From the NCBI RefSeq assembly GCF_002514735.1, contig NZ_KZ300476.1, forward strand, positions 248,001-312,000: 64,000 nt of DNA. Direction: 5' to 3'. A program made the translations under genes and the position numbers. The notes under the pieces are model-generated. The model did no database searches. It was not told where the DNA came from and saw only the letters and a program-made list of their open reading frames with translations. This document shows, piece after piece, positions 1 through 9,400 of the stretch (position 1 is its first letter; the number at the start of each line of letters is the position of its first letter). The DNA comes from Sediminicola luteus. Its GTDB lineage: Bacteria; Bacteroidota; Bacteroidia; Flavobacteriales; Flavobacteriaceae.

Positions 1-483
1 ACCGATCCATTGGGCTATGGCCATGATCTCGGTACGCTCATGAAAGTCGTCGCTCATCTCGTAGCCCATGGCCACATAGGGCACCCCGAATATGGTAATA
101 CCCAAATAGAAAACAAAAGACCACAACATAAAATAAACGAAGTTATAGTCGAGTCCGTTTTCCCGATACAACTGCCACATAACCACAAAAGCAACACCCA
201 TTAAAATGGCCCCTATAAACACATATTGTCTCCGCCGACCCCACCTGGAACGGGTATTATCGGAAATAAAACCCATTACGGGATCGGTAAAGCAATCGAA
301 AATCCTAGGAAAAAAATAAATTGCGGCCCACATCCAACCCGGAAAACCCAAGTCTTGTACCAATACCACCATAAATATCCCTAATGCGGCCGGGAACATT
401 TGATTGGCCAACATACCGATACCAAAGGCTATTTTGTTGATATAAGGTACTTTTTTACGATTTGCAACGCTTACATTTTCCAT
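1..483 (-). CDS. GPH-family (MelB-like) sugar:cation symporter, C-terminal part outside window
   Basis: The reading frame starts at ATG 483-481 and runs off the left edge, so only the first 161 residues are visible. They form hydrophobic helices typical of MFS_2/GPH transporters: a first helix after about residue 15, then the sequence FDCFTDPVMGFISD followed by SRWGRRR, which is the conserved cytoplasmic loop between helices 2 and 3 of this family. Such proteins bring small glycosides across the inner membrane with Na+ or H+. It lies 53 nt downstream of the GH17 gene on the same strand and is probably the last or a late gene of the beta-glucan operon. The likely cargo is glucose or laminari-oligosaccharides; this is inferred from the neighbours, not from the sequence. 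Confidence 0.85.
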   Translation of the reverse strand, partial: MENVSVANRKKVPYINKIAFGIGMLANQMFPAALGIFMVVLVQDLGFPGWMWAAIYFFPRIFDCFTDPVMGFISDNTRSRWGRRRQYVFIGAILMGVAFVVMWQLYRENGLDYNFVYFMLWSFVFYLGITIFGVPYVAMGYEMSDDFHERTEIMAIAQWIG

Positions 484-536
484 GGATCTTGTTTTAGTTG
501 GTTTTCATTTCATTTTTAATAATCCCACTGAAATCT

Positions 537-1817
537 TTACGGTTTTATTCCTTGGGAAGCATAGGGTATTTCGCTGGCATCGAGTACCATTTTTTCTTGC
601 CCATTAAAGGTTTTCCCTATCGGTTTACCACCTCTACCCAATCCGTTAAAAACTGCTGAATCTACTTTAGACCAAAGTGCATATTTAGCTTGGCCATTTA
701 CCGTAAACAGACCGAAGTGGTTCTCCGACCCACCTGGATTCACGGCATCTTTCCATGGCTCGTCAAAAGCCTCGAAATAAAAGCAGCTAATTTTTTGTTT
801 TTGGGTCCATGCCCTTACTTTTTTATAGTACAAGGCCTGTTTATACTCGTCCGTGGCCTTTGACCCTTTTAGGCCATAGAAACCGTTAGAGGCGCTGGCC
901 CAGCCGGTCTCACCAATATGTATGGGTTTTTGGGCGCCTACACTTTCCATATAATTTTTAACCTGCTGGTATTGTTGTTGGGCATACACGACCGCCCGAT
1001 CCATAACCTTTTCTAAGGCTTCTTTTTTATCCTTGGCCAAATCTTCTTTATCCACACCCCAAAAAGCGGGGTTGTAATGGGTGTCGTGCATAGGATAGGT
1101 ATGCATCGATATAAAATCAACGGCATGCATCAGTTGAGCCAAGGCCGGGACATGGTATTCCGGATCCCCGCCACCCCACGAGGCAAAATTATCGGAGCTG
1201 GTAACCCATAGGGTCTTGGGTAGTTTGCCCTGCCTTTTCTGTTCTTGGATATACTGTACCCAATTTAGAACAATCTCGGCCTGTACATAATAACGCTCGG
1301 CCCATTTTACCATGGCTTCATTACCTACCGCCAAGACCTTTACGATATGCGGATACTTTTTCGCCAAGGCTATGGCCCTTTCTATCTCTGCCGCATTGGC
1401 CTCACTTTCTTGTGAATGGTCTACAGGTTGATCTGTCCACGCATTTTTACAATCGATCCAGGCCCCGAGCATCACGTACATCTCAAAGTCTTTATCTGTT
1501 TTCTGAATGGCATCTATCGCTTCTAGCACATGGGCCGCATGGGGTAATTGTACATTGTAGGTGCGCAAAACCCGAATGCCCATGGCATGGAGTATGCGCA
1601 TATCTTCTATGAGTTGCTCTATTGTAGGCTGTTGACTCCTACTAGCCATACGGTAGCCCCCGTAAGAAATGGCCAAATAATCGGGGTTACCCAAAATTTC
1701 GGCAGCGGTTAGTGTTTCTGTTTTCTCTTGCATTCGTTCTTTTCTTGGTGTACCACATGCGCAAACCAATACACCTATTAAGGCCCCGATACATAATTGA
1801 TTCATCACATGTTTCAT
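537..1817 (-). CDS. GH17-family beta-1,3-glucan hydrolase, lipoprotein
   Basis: This is a 426-residue protein with a signal peptide and a lipobox ending in Cys21 (VCAC), so it should be a lipoprotein. The rest is one TIM-barrel catalytic domain of glycoside hydrolase family 17. The acid/base is probably Glu167 in VLAVGNEAM and the nucleophile Glu303 in HIGETGW; both motifs are diagnostic of bacterial GH17 enzymes, which act on beta-1,3-glucans such as laminarin. It sits 70 nt after the phosphorylase gene and before the GPH symporter, which fits cleavage of laminarin oligosaccharides before uptake or phosphorolysis. A basic, non-acidic stretch follows the lipid Cys, so a periplasmic location is more likely than surface display (inference). 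Confidence 0.88.
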   Translation of the reverse strand: MKHVMNQLCIGALIGVLVCACGTPRKERMQEKTETLTAAEILGNPDYLAISYGGYRMASRSQQPTIEQLIEDMRILHAMGIRVLRTYNVQLPHAAHVLEAIDAIQKTDKDFEMYVMLGAWIDCKNAWTDQPVDHSQESEANAAEIERAIALAKKYPHIVKVLAVGNEAMVKWAERYYVQAEIVLNWVQYIQEQKRQGKLPKTLWVTSSDNFASWGGGDPEYHVPALAQLMHAVDFISMHTYPMHDTHYNPAFWGVDKEDLAKDKKEALEKVMDRAVVYAQQQYQQVKNYMESVGAQKPIHIGETGWASASNGFYGLKGSKATDEYKQALYYKKVRAWTQKQKISCFYFEAFDEPWKDAVNPGGSENHFGLFTVNGQAKYALWSKVDSAVFNGLGRGGKPIGKTFNGQEKMVLDASEIPYASQGIKP

Positions 1818-1887
1818 CTACTCATTGGCTTTGGTTACTTTCAGGGATATCGCCACCCCTACTATATTACAGACTTAGGTTAACCGC

Positions 1888-4800
1888 TTACTTTAATCTT
1901 ATGGCTGCCAAATGCACCTCTAAGGCCTCAATTTTTCCGCTCCGTTTAAATATTTCGGCACTTATTTCTTTAGATAATAGCACCCCTTCCATTTCAGAGG
2001 AGGTACCATCACTATTTTTGACAACTATATACTCCCGCTCAGAAACCACATAGGTAATCGGAACTTGGCAATAGGTAAAGCCTAGTCCGTTTTTGGGTAT
2101 ACCAAGCTCGAACGTGTCTGTTGATATAGTGTAAACCGTTTGTATTTGCGATTCAGTATGATATTCCCTTTTGCGTAACAGAAAAGGATCAAAATGAATT
2201 TGCCCCTGTCGTACCTGTACGCCCAATTCCCCAAATCGGCTTAAAATATCTTCTTTCACCTGCCCGGTCATACCCGGCTGTTGTGCCCCTCTACCTTTTG
2301 GGGTATGGGAATAGGGATCTGTTGGAAAGGCCCCGTATAACTTCGGGGATTTATGTACCCCTATACCATCGTTTATTTCGTAATAATGGTCTAGCAAGCG
2401 GCCCATTTCTTGATTACTTGAATGATTTTGATGAGCCATAAGACAATTCTCCATCACGGCCAATTGCAATTTGGAAACCATATGCCAATAAATGGATCCC
2501 AAGCCTTCATAGCCATAAAAAGTACCGGAACGCCCCGTAAACGACCGGTGTTGAAAAACTGTTTCGAAAAGTGCTAAAAGCTGCTGCTTTTCCCCTGTGA
2601 CCAAATCGGAATATTCCGAACCACTTAGATTATCCAATGCTTGTTCCAGATCTTCGGCATTTCGAAAATCGCCATTGAAGTGATGCTGACCCAACACATC
2701 GGTATAAGCAATTCGGGCATCTTCATTTATTTGCATGGCCATTAACAAACCGGAAGCCTTAAAGTACTTTTCGGGAATATTGTTTTTGTGTAGAAAACCC
2801 GGTAGTTCTTTTTCCGGATAGAGTAAATAGCTGTATTGATCTTCCCTAAACAGTGGACTTTTCCTTAAGGCATCTAAATTGGCAACAACCTCTTGGGTAC
2901 TCAAATAGCCCGAGCTTAATACGGCCACCTGCCCTTCGAGCATAGGATCTAAATGCGAAATCCTTACACCTCCTTGGGTATCAAAGGTCATAATATTATA
3001 GGCATGATAGAGACCGTCTTCCCTTTTGTTCTCCCGTATGGTAAATTCGGTCACTTGAATCGCAATAGACAAAAGATTTTTGAAACGACTGAGGTCGAAG
3101 GCCCGTTTTTCACCCGAAAATCCATGGGTATAAATTTGATTTCTAAAGGTACTTGCAGCCGACCCCAATTGATCTAGGATACTACGCTTGCATTGGGCAT
3201 CACAGGTGACATCCAAACTTTGCGCATGTGTTTCCAAGGTTTCAAAAACAGTTTCAAAGAAGGGAAGTATTTCTTTAGATACATTAACCGATTTATCGGT
3301 TTCGTTTTGAAGCAATGTATCGAAAAACGCTACAAAACGCCTTAGATAACATAATGTGACCATTGATACCCCATTACCGACCAACGCATTATTGGCATCG
3401 TTCCATTCAGGACGCTGGGTATTCATCCAAATGCCGGTACTAGGCACCAAATTGGCAAGTTTCGCCAAAGTCGTAGCCAGTATTTTTTCAATAAAATTGG
3501 CTGTATGAATGGTATTATTAGTATCTCTCAACAAAGCGCCATCTGCACCTAGTTCCTTTTTCCTTTTTTGGATAAGGGCATGTTGTTCTTCGTCAAATAT
3601 GATGGTATCCCGAGGATTGGATACTATAGCCTCATAAGGTTTAATACGGTAAGGCACTTGGGCATACACAAAGAAATCGGCATCGAAAAGTGTTGCTATA
3701 CGGCCCGGATAATGCGCCTCTAACTGCTCAAGTAGCTTAAGCAAGTAAATAATCTGATGATCTCCCCAATACCCAATATAAGACCACGGATCGTCTGGCT
3801 CTATGATTTCATAATCGAAGCCATCTTTGGTCAATCTATATGGGTTGTACCCATCAAAAGTGGTCGCATTTAAAAACTTATGGATCATGGGTTCTATAAA
3901 CCCCGGATATGAACCCGCCAATGCTTCCCAATTTTGAAAAATGTCGCGCCAGTTCCCTTCATAGTCCAGCACTTTCTGCCCTGCATCGTTTTGTATATTA
4001 ATGGTAAACTTATTCCAAGGTCGACTGGGATCGCCATGTCTTCTACTAAATTTCAAAGGGAGGTATTCGAAACATAATCGTTTTAAATCGCTTTGCCCAT
4101 TTTTCGATGCCCACTTATGTAACCACTGAATGTTAAACAAAGGAGGTAACTCGGCTAGCAATATGGCCTTAGCTTGGGCCGAAACCATCGCATTGGCCTT
4201 GACCAAATAGTTTTCAAAATCGCTTTTATCTACATTATAGCCATCGTCAAAAATACCTCCTCGCATAATATTGAAAAGTGTATTGGCATAATGCCGGGTA
4301 TCGCGTTGTGGATCGGCCGTAAACTGAAAGGCATCGGAGGCGGCACATAGGCGTTTTAAGTTCTCGGTACCTTGGGCTACATCTTCCCTAACCGACCGGA
4401 TAAGTTTTTCTGGGTCTTGAAGTCCGAATCGCAATTTTGCTATATCGGCATGGTTCTGATTAACATCACATACCAGCTCCCATTCTTTTTGTGTTCCAGG
4501 TTCTAAACGGCATGCCTCGCGAAGAAAATACGCCCCACGTTCACCTTTTATGTCCGATTCTGGTCGTAATGCCCTACCCTCTCGAAAATCTTGAAGTTGC
4601 AGTGACGATAACAATACGCCCCCCCCGGAGAGTCCATAAGACCAAACACTTGTTGTTTTTAACGCTTCGCTAGGTTCTGCCTTATCAACGATGATGGCGC
4701 TTAAACTAAAAATAGCCAAATGGGGGGCTAAAATCTCGCTGCGTTTATAGGCATCTACTAAATTACTTACCGTGTTCTGCATTTGCTGCCCTACCCCAGA

Positions 4801-5340
4801 TGGCATGATATTCTGTAGGCCGTCTAATAGTGTAATCTGCCGGGCAGACTCCCCAAGATTCTCGATTTGTGCCTTACGCACAAAACCATATTTTTTTGAA
4901 CTCGACCAATAATATGAAAAACGGAGCTTTAGGTCGTGGTTTATTTCTTCGAAACCTACAATATTACCGTACTTACTTTTGTAGAGATTGCGCTGTATGT
5001 CCATGGAATGGCCCATACCAGAAAAAGGCTCCCATAAAGCCGTGCCTCTAGGGCTCTTTACTTTTACGATCGTTTTACTTCCGGTATGTTCTACCGATTC
5101 AGTTATCTTATCGTCGGTATAATATGGAAAAAGGGCCTGATCGGCGTGTTTCCTACCCGCACTGATACCTCCATTACTCGAAATAAACAACCAATGATCC
5201 GTATCACTAACTACACTCATAAAAAATGGGCGCATTCGATCTACATGGGAAATCCGTAAAAACTCCCCCTCAGGGTTAACTATGTTATCTAGACGAGGGT
5301 CTTGTTCTCCCCCCTTATTTTGGGATGCTTCTGTTACCAT
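1888..5340 (-). CDS. GH149-like beta-1,3-glucan phosphorylase (GH94/GH149/GH161 superfamily)
   Basis: This is a 1150-residue protein without signal peptide, so it is cytoplasmic. The N-terminal half is a beta-sandwich region with motifs shared with cellobiose/laminaribiose phosphorylases (NGGISAGRKHAD near residue 57). The (alpha/alpha)6 region contains PEWNDANN, in which Asp648 matches the catalytic Asp of the DWND motif in GH94. GH94 enzymes are usually about 800 residues; the extra length and the Bacteroidota laminarin context fit GH149 (about 1100 residues), which phosphorolyses beta-1,3-oligoglucans to glucose-1-phosphate. GH161 is the main alternative. A 260-nt gap without a gene separates it from the GH16 gene upstream. 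The superfamily is certain from motifs; the exact family and substrate are inferred. Confidence 0.75.
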   Translation of the reverse strand: MVTEASQNKGGEQDPRLDNIVNPEGEFLRISHVDRMRPFFMSVVSDTDHWLFISSNGGISAGRKHADQALFPYYTDDKITESVEHTGSKTIVKVKSPRGTALWEPFSGMGHSMDIQRNLYKSKYGNIVGFEEINHDLKLRFSYYWSSSKKYGFVRKAQIENLGESARQITLLDGLQNIMPSGVGQQMQNTVSNLVDAYKRSEILAPHLAIFSLSAIIVDKAEPSEALKTTSVWSYGLSGGGVLLSSLQLQDFREGRALRPESDIKGERGAYFLREACRLEPGTQKEWELVCDVNQNHADIAKLRFGLQDPEKLIRSVREDVAQGTENLKRLCAASDAFQFTADPQRDTRHYANTLFNIMRGGIFDDGYNVDKSDFENYLVKANAMVSAQAKAILLAELPPLFNIQWLHKWASKNGQSDLKRLCFEYLPLKFSRRHGDPSRPWNKFTINIQNDAGQKVLDYEGNWRDIFQNWEALAGSYPGFIEPMIHKFLNATTFDGYNPYRLTKDGFDYEIIEPDDPWSYIGYWGDHQIIYLLKLLEQLEAHYPGRIATLFDADFFVYAQVPYRIKPYEAIVSNPRDTIIFDEEQHALIQKRKKELGADGALLRDTNNTIHTANFIEKILATTLAKLANLVPSTGIWMNTQRPEWNDANNALVGNGVSMVTLCYLRRFVAFFDTLLQNETDKSVNVSKEILPFFETVFETLETHAQSLDVTCDAQCKRSILDQLGSAASTFRNQIYTHGFSGEKRAFDLSRFKNLLSIAIQVTEFTIRENKREDGLYHAYNIMTFDTQGGVRISHLDPMLEGQVAVLSSGYLSTQEVVANLDALRKSPLFREDQYSYLLYPEKELPGFLHKNNIPEKYFKASGLLMAMQINEDARIAYTDVLGQHHFNGDFRNAEDLEQALDNLSGSEYSDLVTGEKQQLLALFETVFQHRSFTGRSGTFYGYEGLGSIYWHMVSKLQLAVMENCLMAHQNHSSNQEMGRLLDHYYEINDGIGVHKSPKLYGAFPTDPYSHTPKGRGAQQPGMTGQVKEDILSRFGELGVQVRQGQIHFDPFLLRKREYHTESQIQTVYTISTDTFELGIPKNGLGFTYCQVPITYVVSEREYIVVKNSDGTSSEMEGVLLSKEISAEIFKRSGKIEALEVHLAAIRLK

Positions 5341-5600
5341 AAAAAAATCAGTTATTATTCTCCAGACGTGCCCTTAGCACTTAATACCCTATGCCCCATC
5401 GCCATATCTTTTTACGCCTTTCCATTCAAAGATTGAACACCATAAGTTATTCAGTACCTAGTACTCAAAAATTCGATTTAGCGAATAGGCCAAACTTGAT
5501 AATTTCGCCTACCTCATCGAAAAGAGGATAGTGCTGAACTTAAAGGACATTTCCTAAATGACTCAAAGCCCTTACATACCGGACAATGGACATATAATTT

Positions 5601-6437
5601 TTATTGTACTTCTTTAAAAACCCTGACGTAATCTACCGTCATTTGTTGGGGAAAACGGGTGCCCTCTGGACTCGGAAAGCCCACAAAAGTACCGCCAACC
5701 GCTACATTGAGGATCAAGAAAAACGGATGGTCGTACACCCACTCTCCACTCACTGTTTCCGGGCTTACCCTATGATATAAGCGGTCGTCTACAAAGAACT
5801 CTATAAAATCGGCACCCCATTCTACAGCGAAAACATGGAATTCGGTATCGAACCTTGCGTTTTCCAAACTGAACGAATCGGTAATGGCCGCCCCGGCTGA
5901 ATATCCAGGCCCGTGTACGGACCCATGAATTTTGCTAGGTTCTTGCCCACGTAGTTCCATTATGTCAATTTCACCACATTGTGGCCAACCTACGGTTTCA
6001 ATATCATTACCTAGCATCCAAACCGCAGGCCATAGACCAGGCCCATAGGGTGTTTTTAAGCGTGCTTCAAATCGGCCATAGGCCTGGTCAAAGATGCCTT
6101 CGGTCTTAATACGGGCCGAGGTAAAGGGCGCTCCCTCATAAGTCTCGGCTATAGCCGTGATCACCAGATTACCTTTTCCGTCCAAGGAAACATTTTCGGG
6201 CCTATCGGTATAGTATTGCAATTCTTGATTTCCCCATCCGTTTTGCCCAGTTCCTATGTCATACGTCCATTTAGAAGCGTCGGGCAAGGCACCGGCATTG
6301 CCATCGAAAGCATCTTCCCAAACTAATTGATATTCTCGGGATGATGGCCCATTGGCATTGTCGTCTGTACATGACCAAAGGATAGGGAGCACCAATCCGA
6401 AAAGGAGTACATAGTTTTTATTAAAGATTTGTCGCAT
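5601..6437 (-). CDS. GH16 endo-beta-1,3-glucanase (laminarinase), lipoprotein
   Basis: This 278-residue protein starts with a signal peptide ending in ILWSC (lipid Cys23), followed by acidic TDD, the kind of sequence that often marks surface export in Bacteroidota. One GH16 jelly-roll domain fills residues 35-278. The catalytic motif GEIDIMELRG gives nucleophile Glu156 and acid/base Glu161; the regular E-x-D-x-x-E spacing with Met is typical of laminarinases. Other family marks are WGNQELQYYT and the FEARLKTPYGPGLWPAVWML stretch. It would cut laminarin at or near the cell surface. It lies 32 nt downstream of the binding-repeat lipoprotein, and both are probably on one transcript. Confidence 0.93.
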   Translation of the reverse strand: MRQIFNKNYVLLFGLVLPILWSCTDDNANGPSSREYQLVWEDAFDGNAGALPDASKWTYDIGTGQNGWGNQELQYYTDRPENVSLDGKGNLVITAIAETYEGAPFTSARIKTEGIFDQAYGRFEARLKTPYGPGLWPAVWMLGNDIETVGWPQCGEIDIMELRGQEPSKIHGSVHGPGYSAGAAITDSFSLENARFDTEFHVFAVEWGADFIEFFVDDRLYHRVSPETVSGEWVYDHPFFLILNVAVGGTFVGFPSPEGTRFPQQMTVDYVRVFKEVQ

Positions 6438-6469
6438 CGCTCTATGTTTTATTTGAACCTAAAGGCCCA

Positions 6470-9400
6470 TTAATTTTTGTAGAAATAAACATTGTCTAAA
6501 TAGACATCAAAGGGGTCGGTATTGGCACTACCATCGCCATTAAACTGACCATCGAACTTCAGTTGGAAAACAGAATCCCAGGTCATGCCCGTGAAGTCTC
6601 CAATTGGCAGATCTACACTATTCCAAGCCCCTGGGGTAAGGGGTACGCTGACCAATACTTCGCCCGCACCCGTACCATTGTTAATTGGACTTACCTTTAC
6701 CTGGCGGTCGGTACCGGCTGGCACCCATATATCGACATGTAAAAACTGCATACTTGCCGCATTCTGCGCATTGCCCGAGAAGTCGGTGCCCTGGTAATTA
6801 AAGTTCGGATAGGCCAAGGCCAAGTTGCCATCGCCCGGATCAAATGCCGTATTTACCTGCATATGGCCCGATTGCCCCCAGTTGGGATCGTAATCGACAC
6901 CCGTGATATTGGTATAGGCCTCGCCGAAAATTGAGATCACATCAGCAGCGTCGCGTACTGGTGGGGCCGGGGCCGATGTGGTCGGGGCCGTACTGGGTGC
7001 CGAAGGCTCTTTATAGAAATATACATTATCGAGATAAATATCGAACGGATCGGTATTGGCACTACCATCGCCATTAAACTGACCATCGAACTTCAGTTGG
7101 AAAACAGAATCCCAGGTCATGCCCGTGAAGTCTCCAATTGGCAGATCTACACTATTCCAAGCCCCTGGGGTAAGGGGTACGCTGACCAATACTTCGCCCG
7201 CACCCGTACCATTGTTAATTGGACTTACCTTTACCTGGCGGTCGGTACCGGCTGGCACCCATATATCGACATGTAAAAACTGCATAGTTGCGGCATTCTG
7301 CGCATTACCCGAGAAGTCGGTGCCCTGGTAATTAAAGCTCGGATAGGCCAAGGCCAAGTTGCCATCGCCCGGATCAAATGCCGTATTTACCTGCATATGG
7401 CCCGATTGCCCCCAGTTGGGATCGTAATCGATACCCGTGATATTGGTATAGGCCTCCCCGAAAATTGAGATCACATCAGCAGCGTCGCGTACTGGTGGGG
7501 CCGGGGCCGATGTGGTCGGGGCCGTACTGGGCGCCGAAGGCTCTTTATAGAAATACACATTATCGAGATAAATATCGAACGGATCCGTATTGGCACTGCC
7601 ATCACCATTGAACTGGCCATCGAACTTCAGTTGAACCACTGAATCCCAAGTCATGCCTGTAAAGTCGGCCATGGGTAGATCAACACTGTTCCAAGCCCCG
7701 GGGGTCAGGGGTACACTGACCAGTACTTCGCCCTCACCCGTTCCGTTGTTAATCGGACTTACCTTTACCTGTCGGTCGGTACCTGCGGGCACCCAAATAT
7801 CGACATGCAAGAACTCCATTTCGGAGGCGTTCTGCGCATTGCCCGAAAAGTCGGTACCTTGGTAATTAAAGCTCGGATAGGCCAAGGCCAAGTTGCCATC
7901 GCCCGGATCAAATGCAGTATTTACCTGCATATGGCCCGATTGCCCCCAATTGGGATCGTAATCGATACCCGTGATATTAGTATAGGCCTCGCCGAAAATT
8001 GAGATAACATCGGCGGCATCTCGTGCCAGCGGCTCCGGGGCCGAAGTGGTCGGGGCCGCACTGGGCGCCGAAGGCTCTTTATAGAAATATACATTATCGA
8101 GATACATGTCGAACGGATCCGTATTGGCACTGCCATCACCATTGAACTGGCCATCGAATTTTAGTTGCACCACTGAATCCCAAGTCATGCCTGTAAAATC
8201 TGCGATAGGCAGATCCACACTATTCCAAGACCCAGGGATCAAAGGTACACTGACCAATACTTCGCCCTCACCTGTTCCGTTATTAATCGGACTCACCTTT
8301 ACCTGGCGGTCGGTACCTGCGGGCACCCAAATATCGACATGTAAGAACTCCATTTCGGAGGCGTTCTGCGCATTGCCCGAGAAGTCGGTGCCCTGGTAAT
8401 TAAAGCTCGGATAGGCCAAGGCCAGGTTACCATCGCCCGAATCAAAAGCCGTATTTACCTGCATATGGCCCGATTGCCCCCAGTTGGGATCATAATCGAT
8501 ACCCGTAATATTGGTATAGGCCTCACCAAAAATTGAGATAACATCTGCGGCATCGCGCGCTGGTGGCTCCGGGGCTGAAGTGGTCGGGGCACTACCCCCT
8601 GCCCCATTAGATTTGCTAAAGTACAGATTGTCTATATACACTTCGCCCGCATCTAACAGATCGATTACCACTTGCTGTATATTCGAATTGGCGGCCAAGC
8701 CGGCAGCTTGTAGTTGATCCATGGTCAAATCTATGGCCAACCATTGACCTTGTGCCATGGCCGGAGTGGCATTGGCATCGATTCGAATCAAGGCCTCAGA
8801 GGTGATATCGGGTGCTATATTGACCACCTTTAACAAGAAGGCCGTATTTTCATTAACCGGATTCGGGAACCATAAATCGACATGGAAATCGGTCAGTTCC
8901 ATGGCTGTGGCATCAATCTGATTTTCGGCCCCCAATTCAATCACTTGAAAGTTACCGCCCGGATTATCGGACTGTTTGTAGTTCAAGGTAGCATTATCGG
9001 CCACAGGAATTTCAGCAAAAGTAGCCGCACCATATTGGTTGAAACCTTGATTGGGTACATCGGTATAGGCATCGCTGAAAATAGAAACTACCTGTGCCGC
9101 ATCTAAAGTAGGGGTCGGGGCCGCTGTGGTCGGGGGTATGGGTTGTGGCCCTCCGCCGCCTGTACCTTGGTCGTTGTACAAGTATAAATTGTCTACATAA
9201 AAACCACTTGGCCGTGGTGAGGTATCGCCTTCGGCATCAAATACGATCTGCCCTAAGGTAGCCTTATTGGCCATATCCCTTATATCCATATCAACCGAAA
9301 TCCACTGCTCGCTTACCAAAGCAGGGTCTGAGGCCGTGGTGAGCAATTGAGAAGCTATGGTGTCGTCTCCTCCATCAAAATTGCCATCGGCCCCAAAATC

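Noticed and set aside
6585-8399. Four similar plus-strand reading frames of about 70 residues at 534-bp spacing
   Set aside because: They are antisense shadows of the tandem binding-domain repeats; they have no start context or family match and exist only because the coding strand repeats.
6473-8608. CRISPR array or insertion sequences as source of the repeats
   Set aside because: Units are 534 bp, contiguous and in frame within one gene, with no spacers and no transposase.
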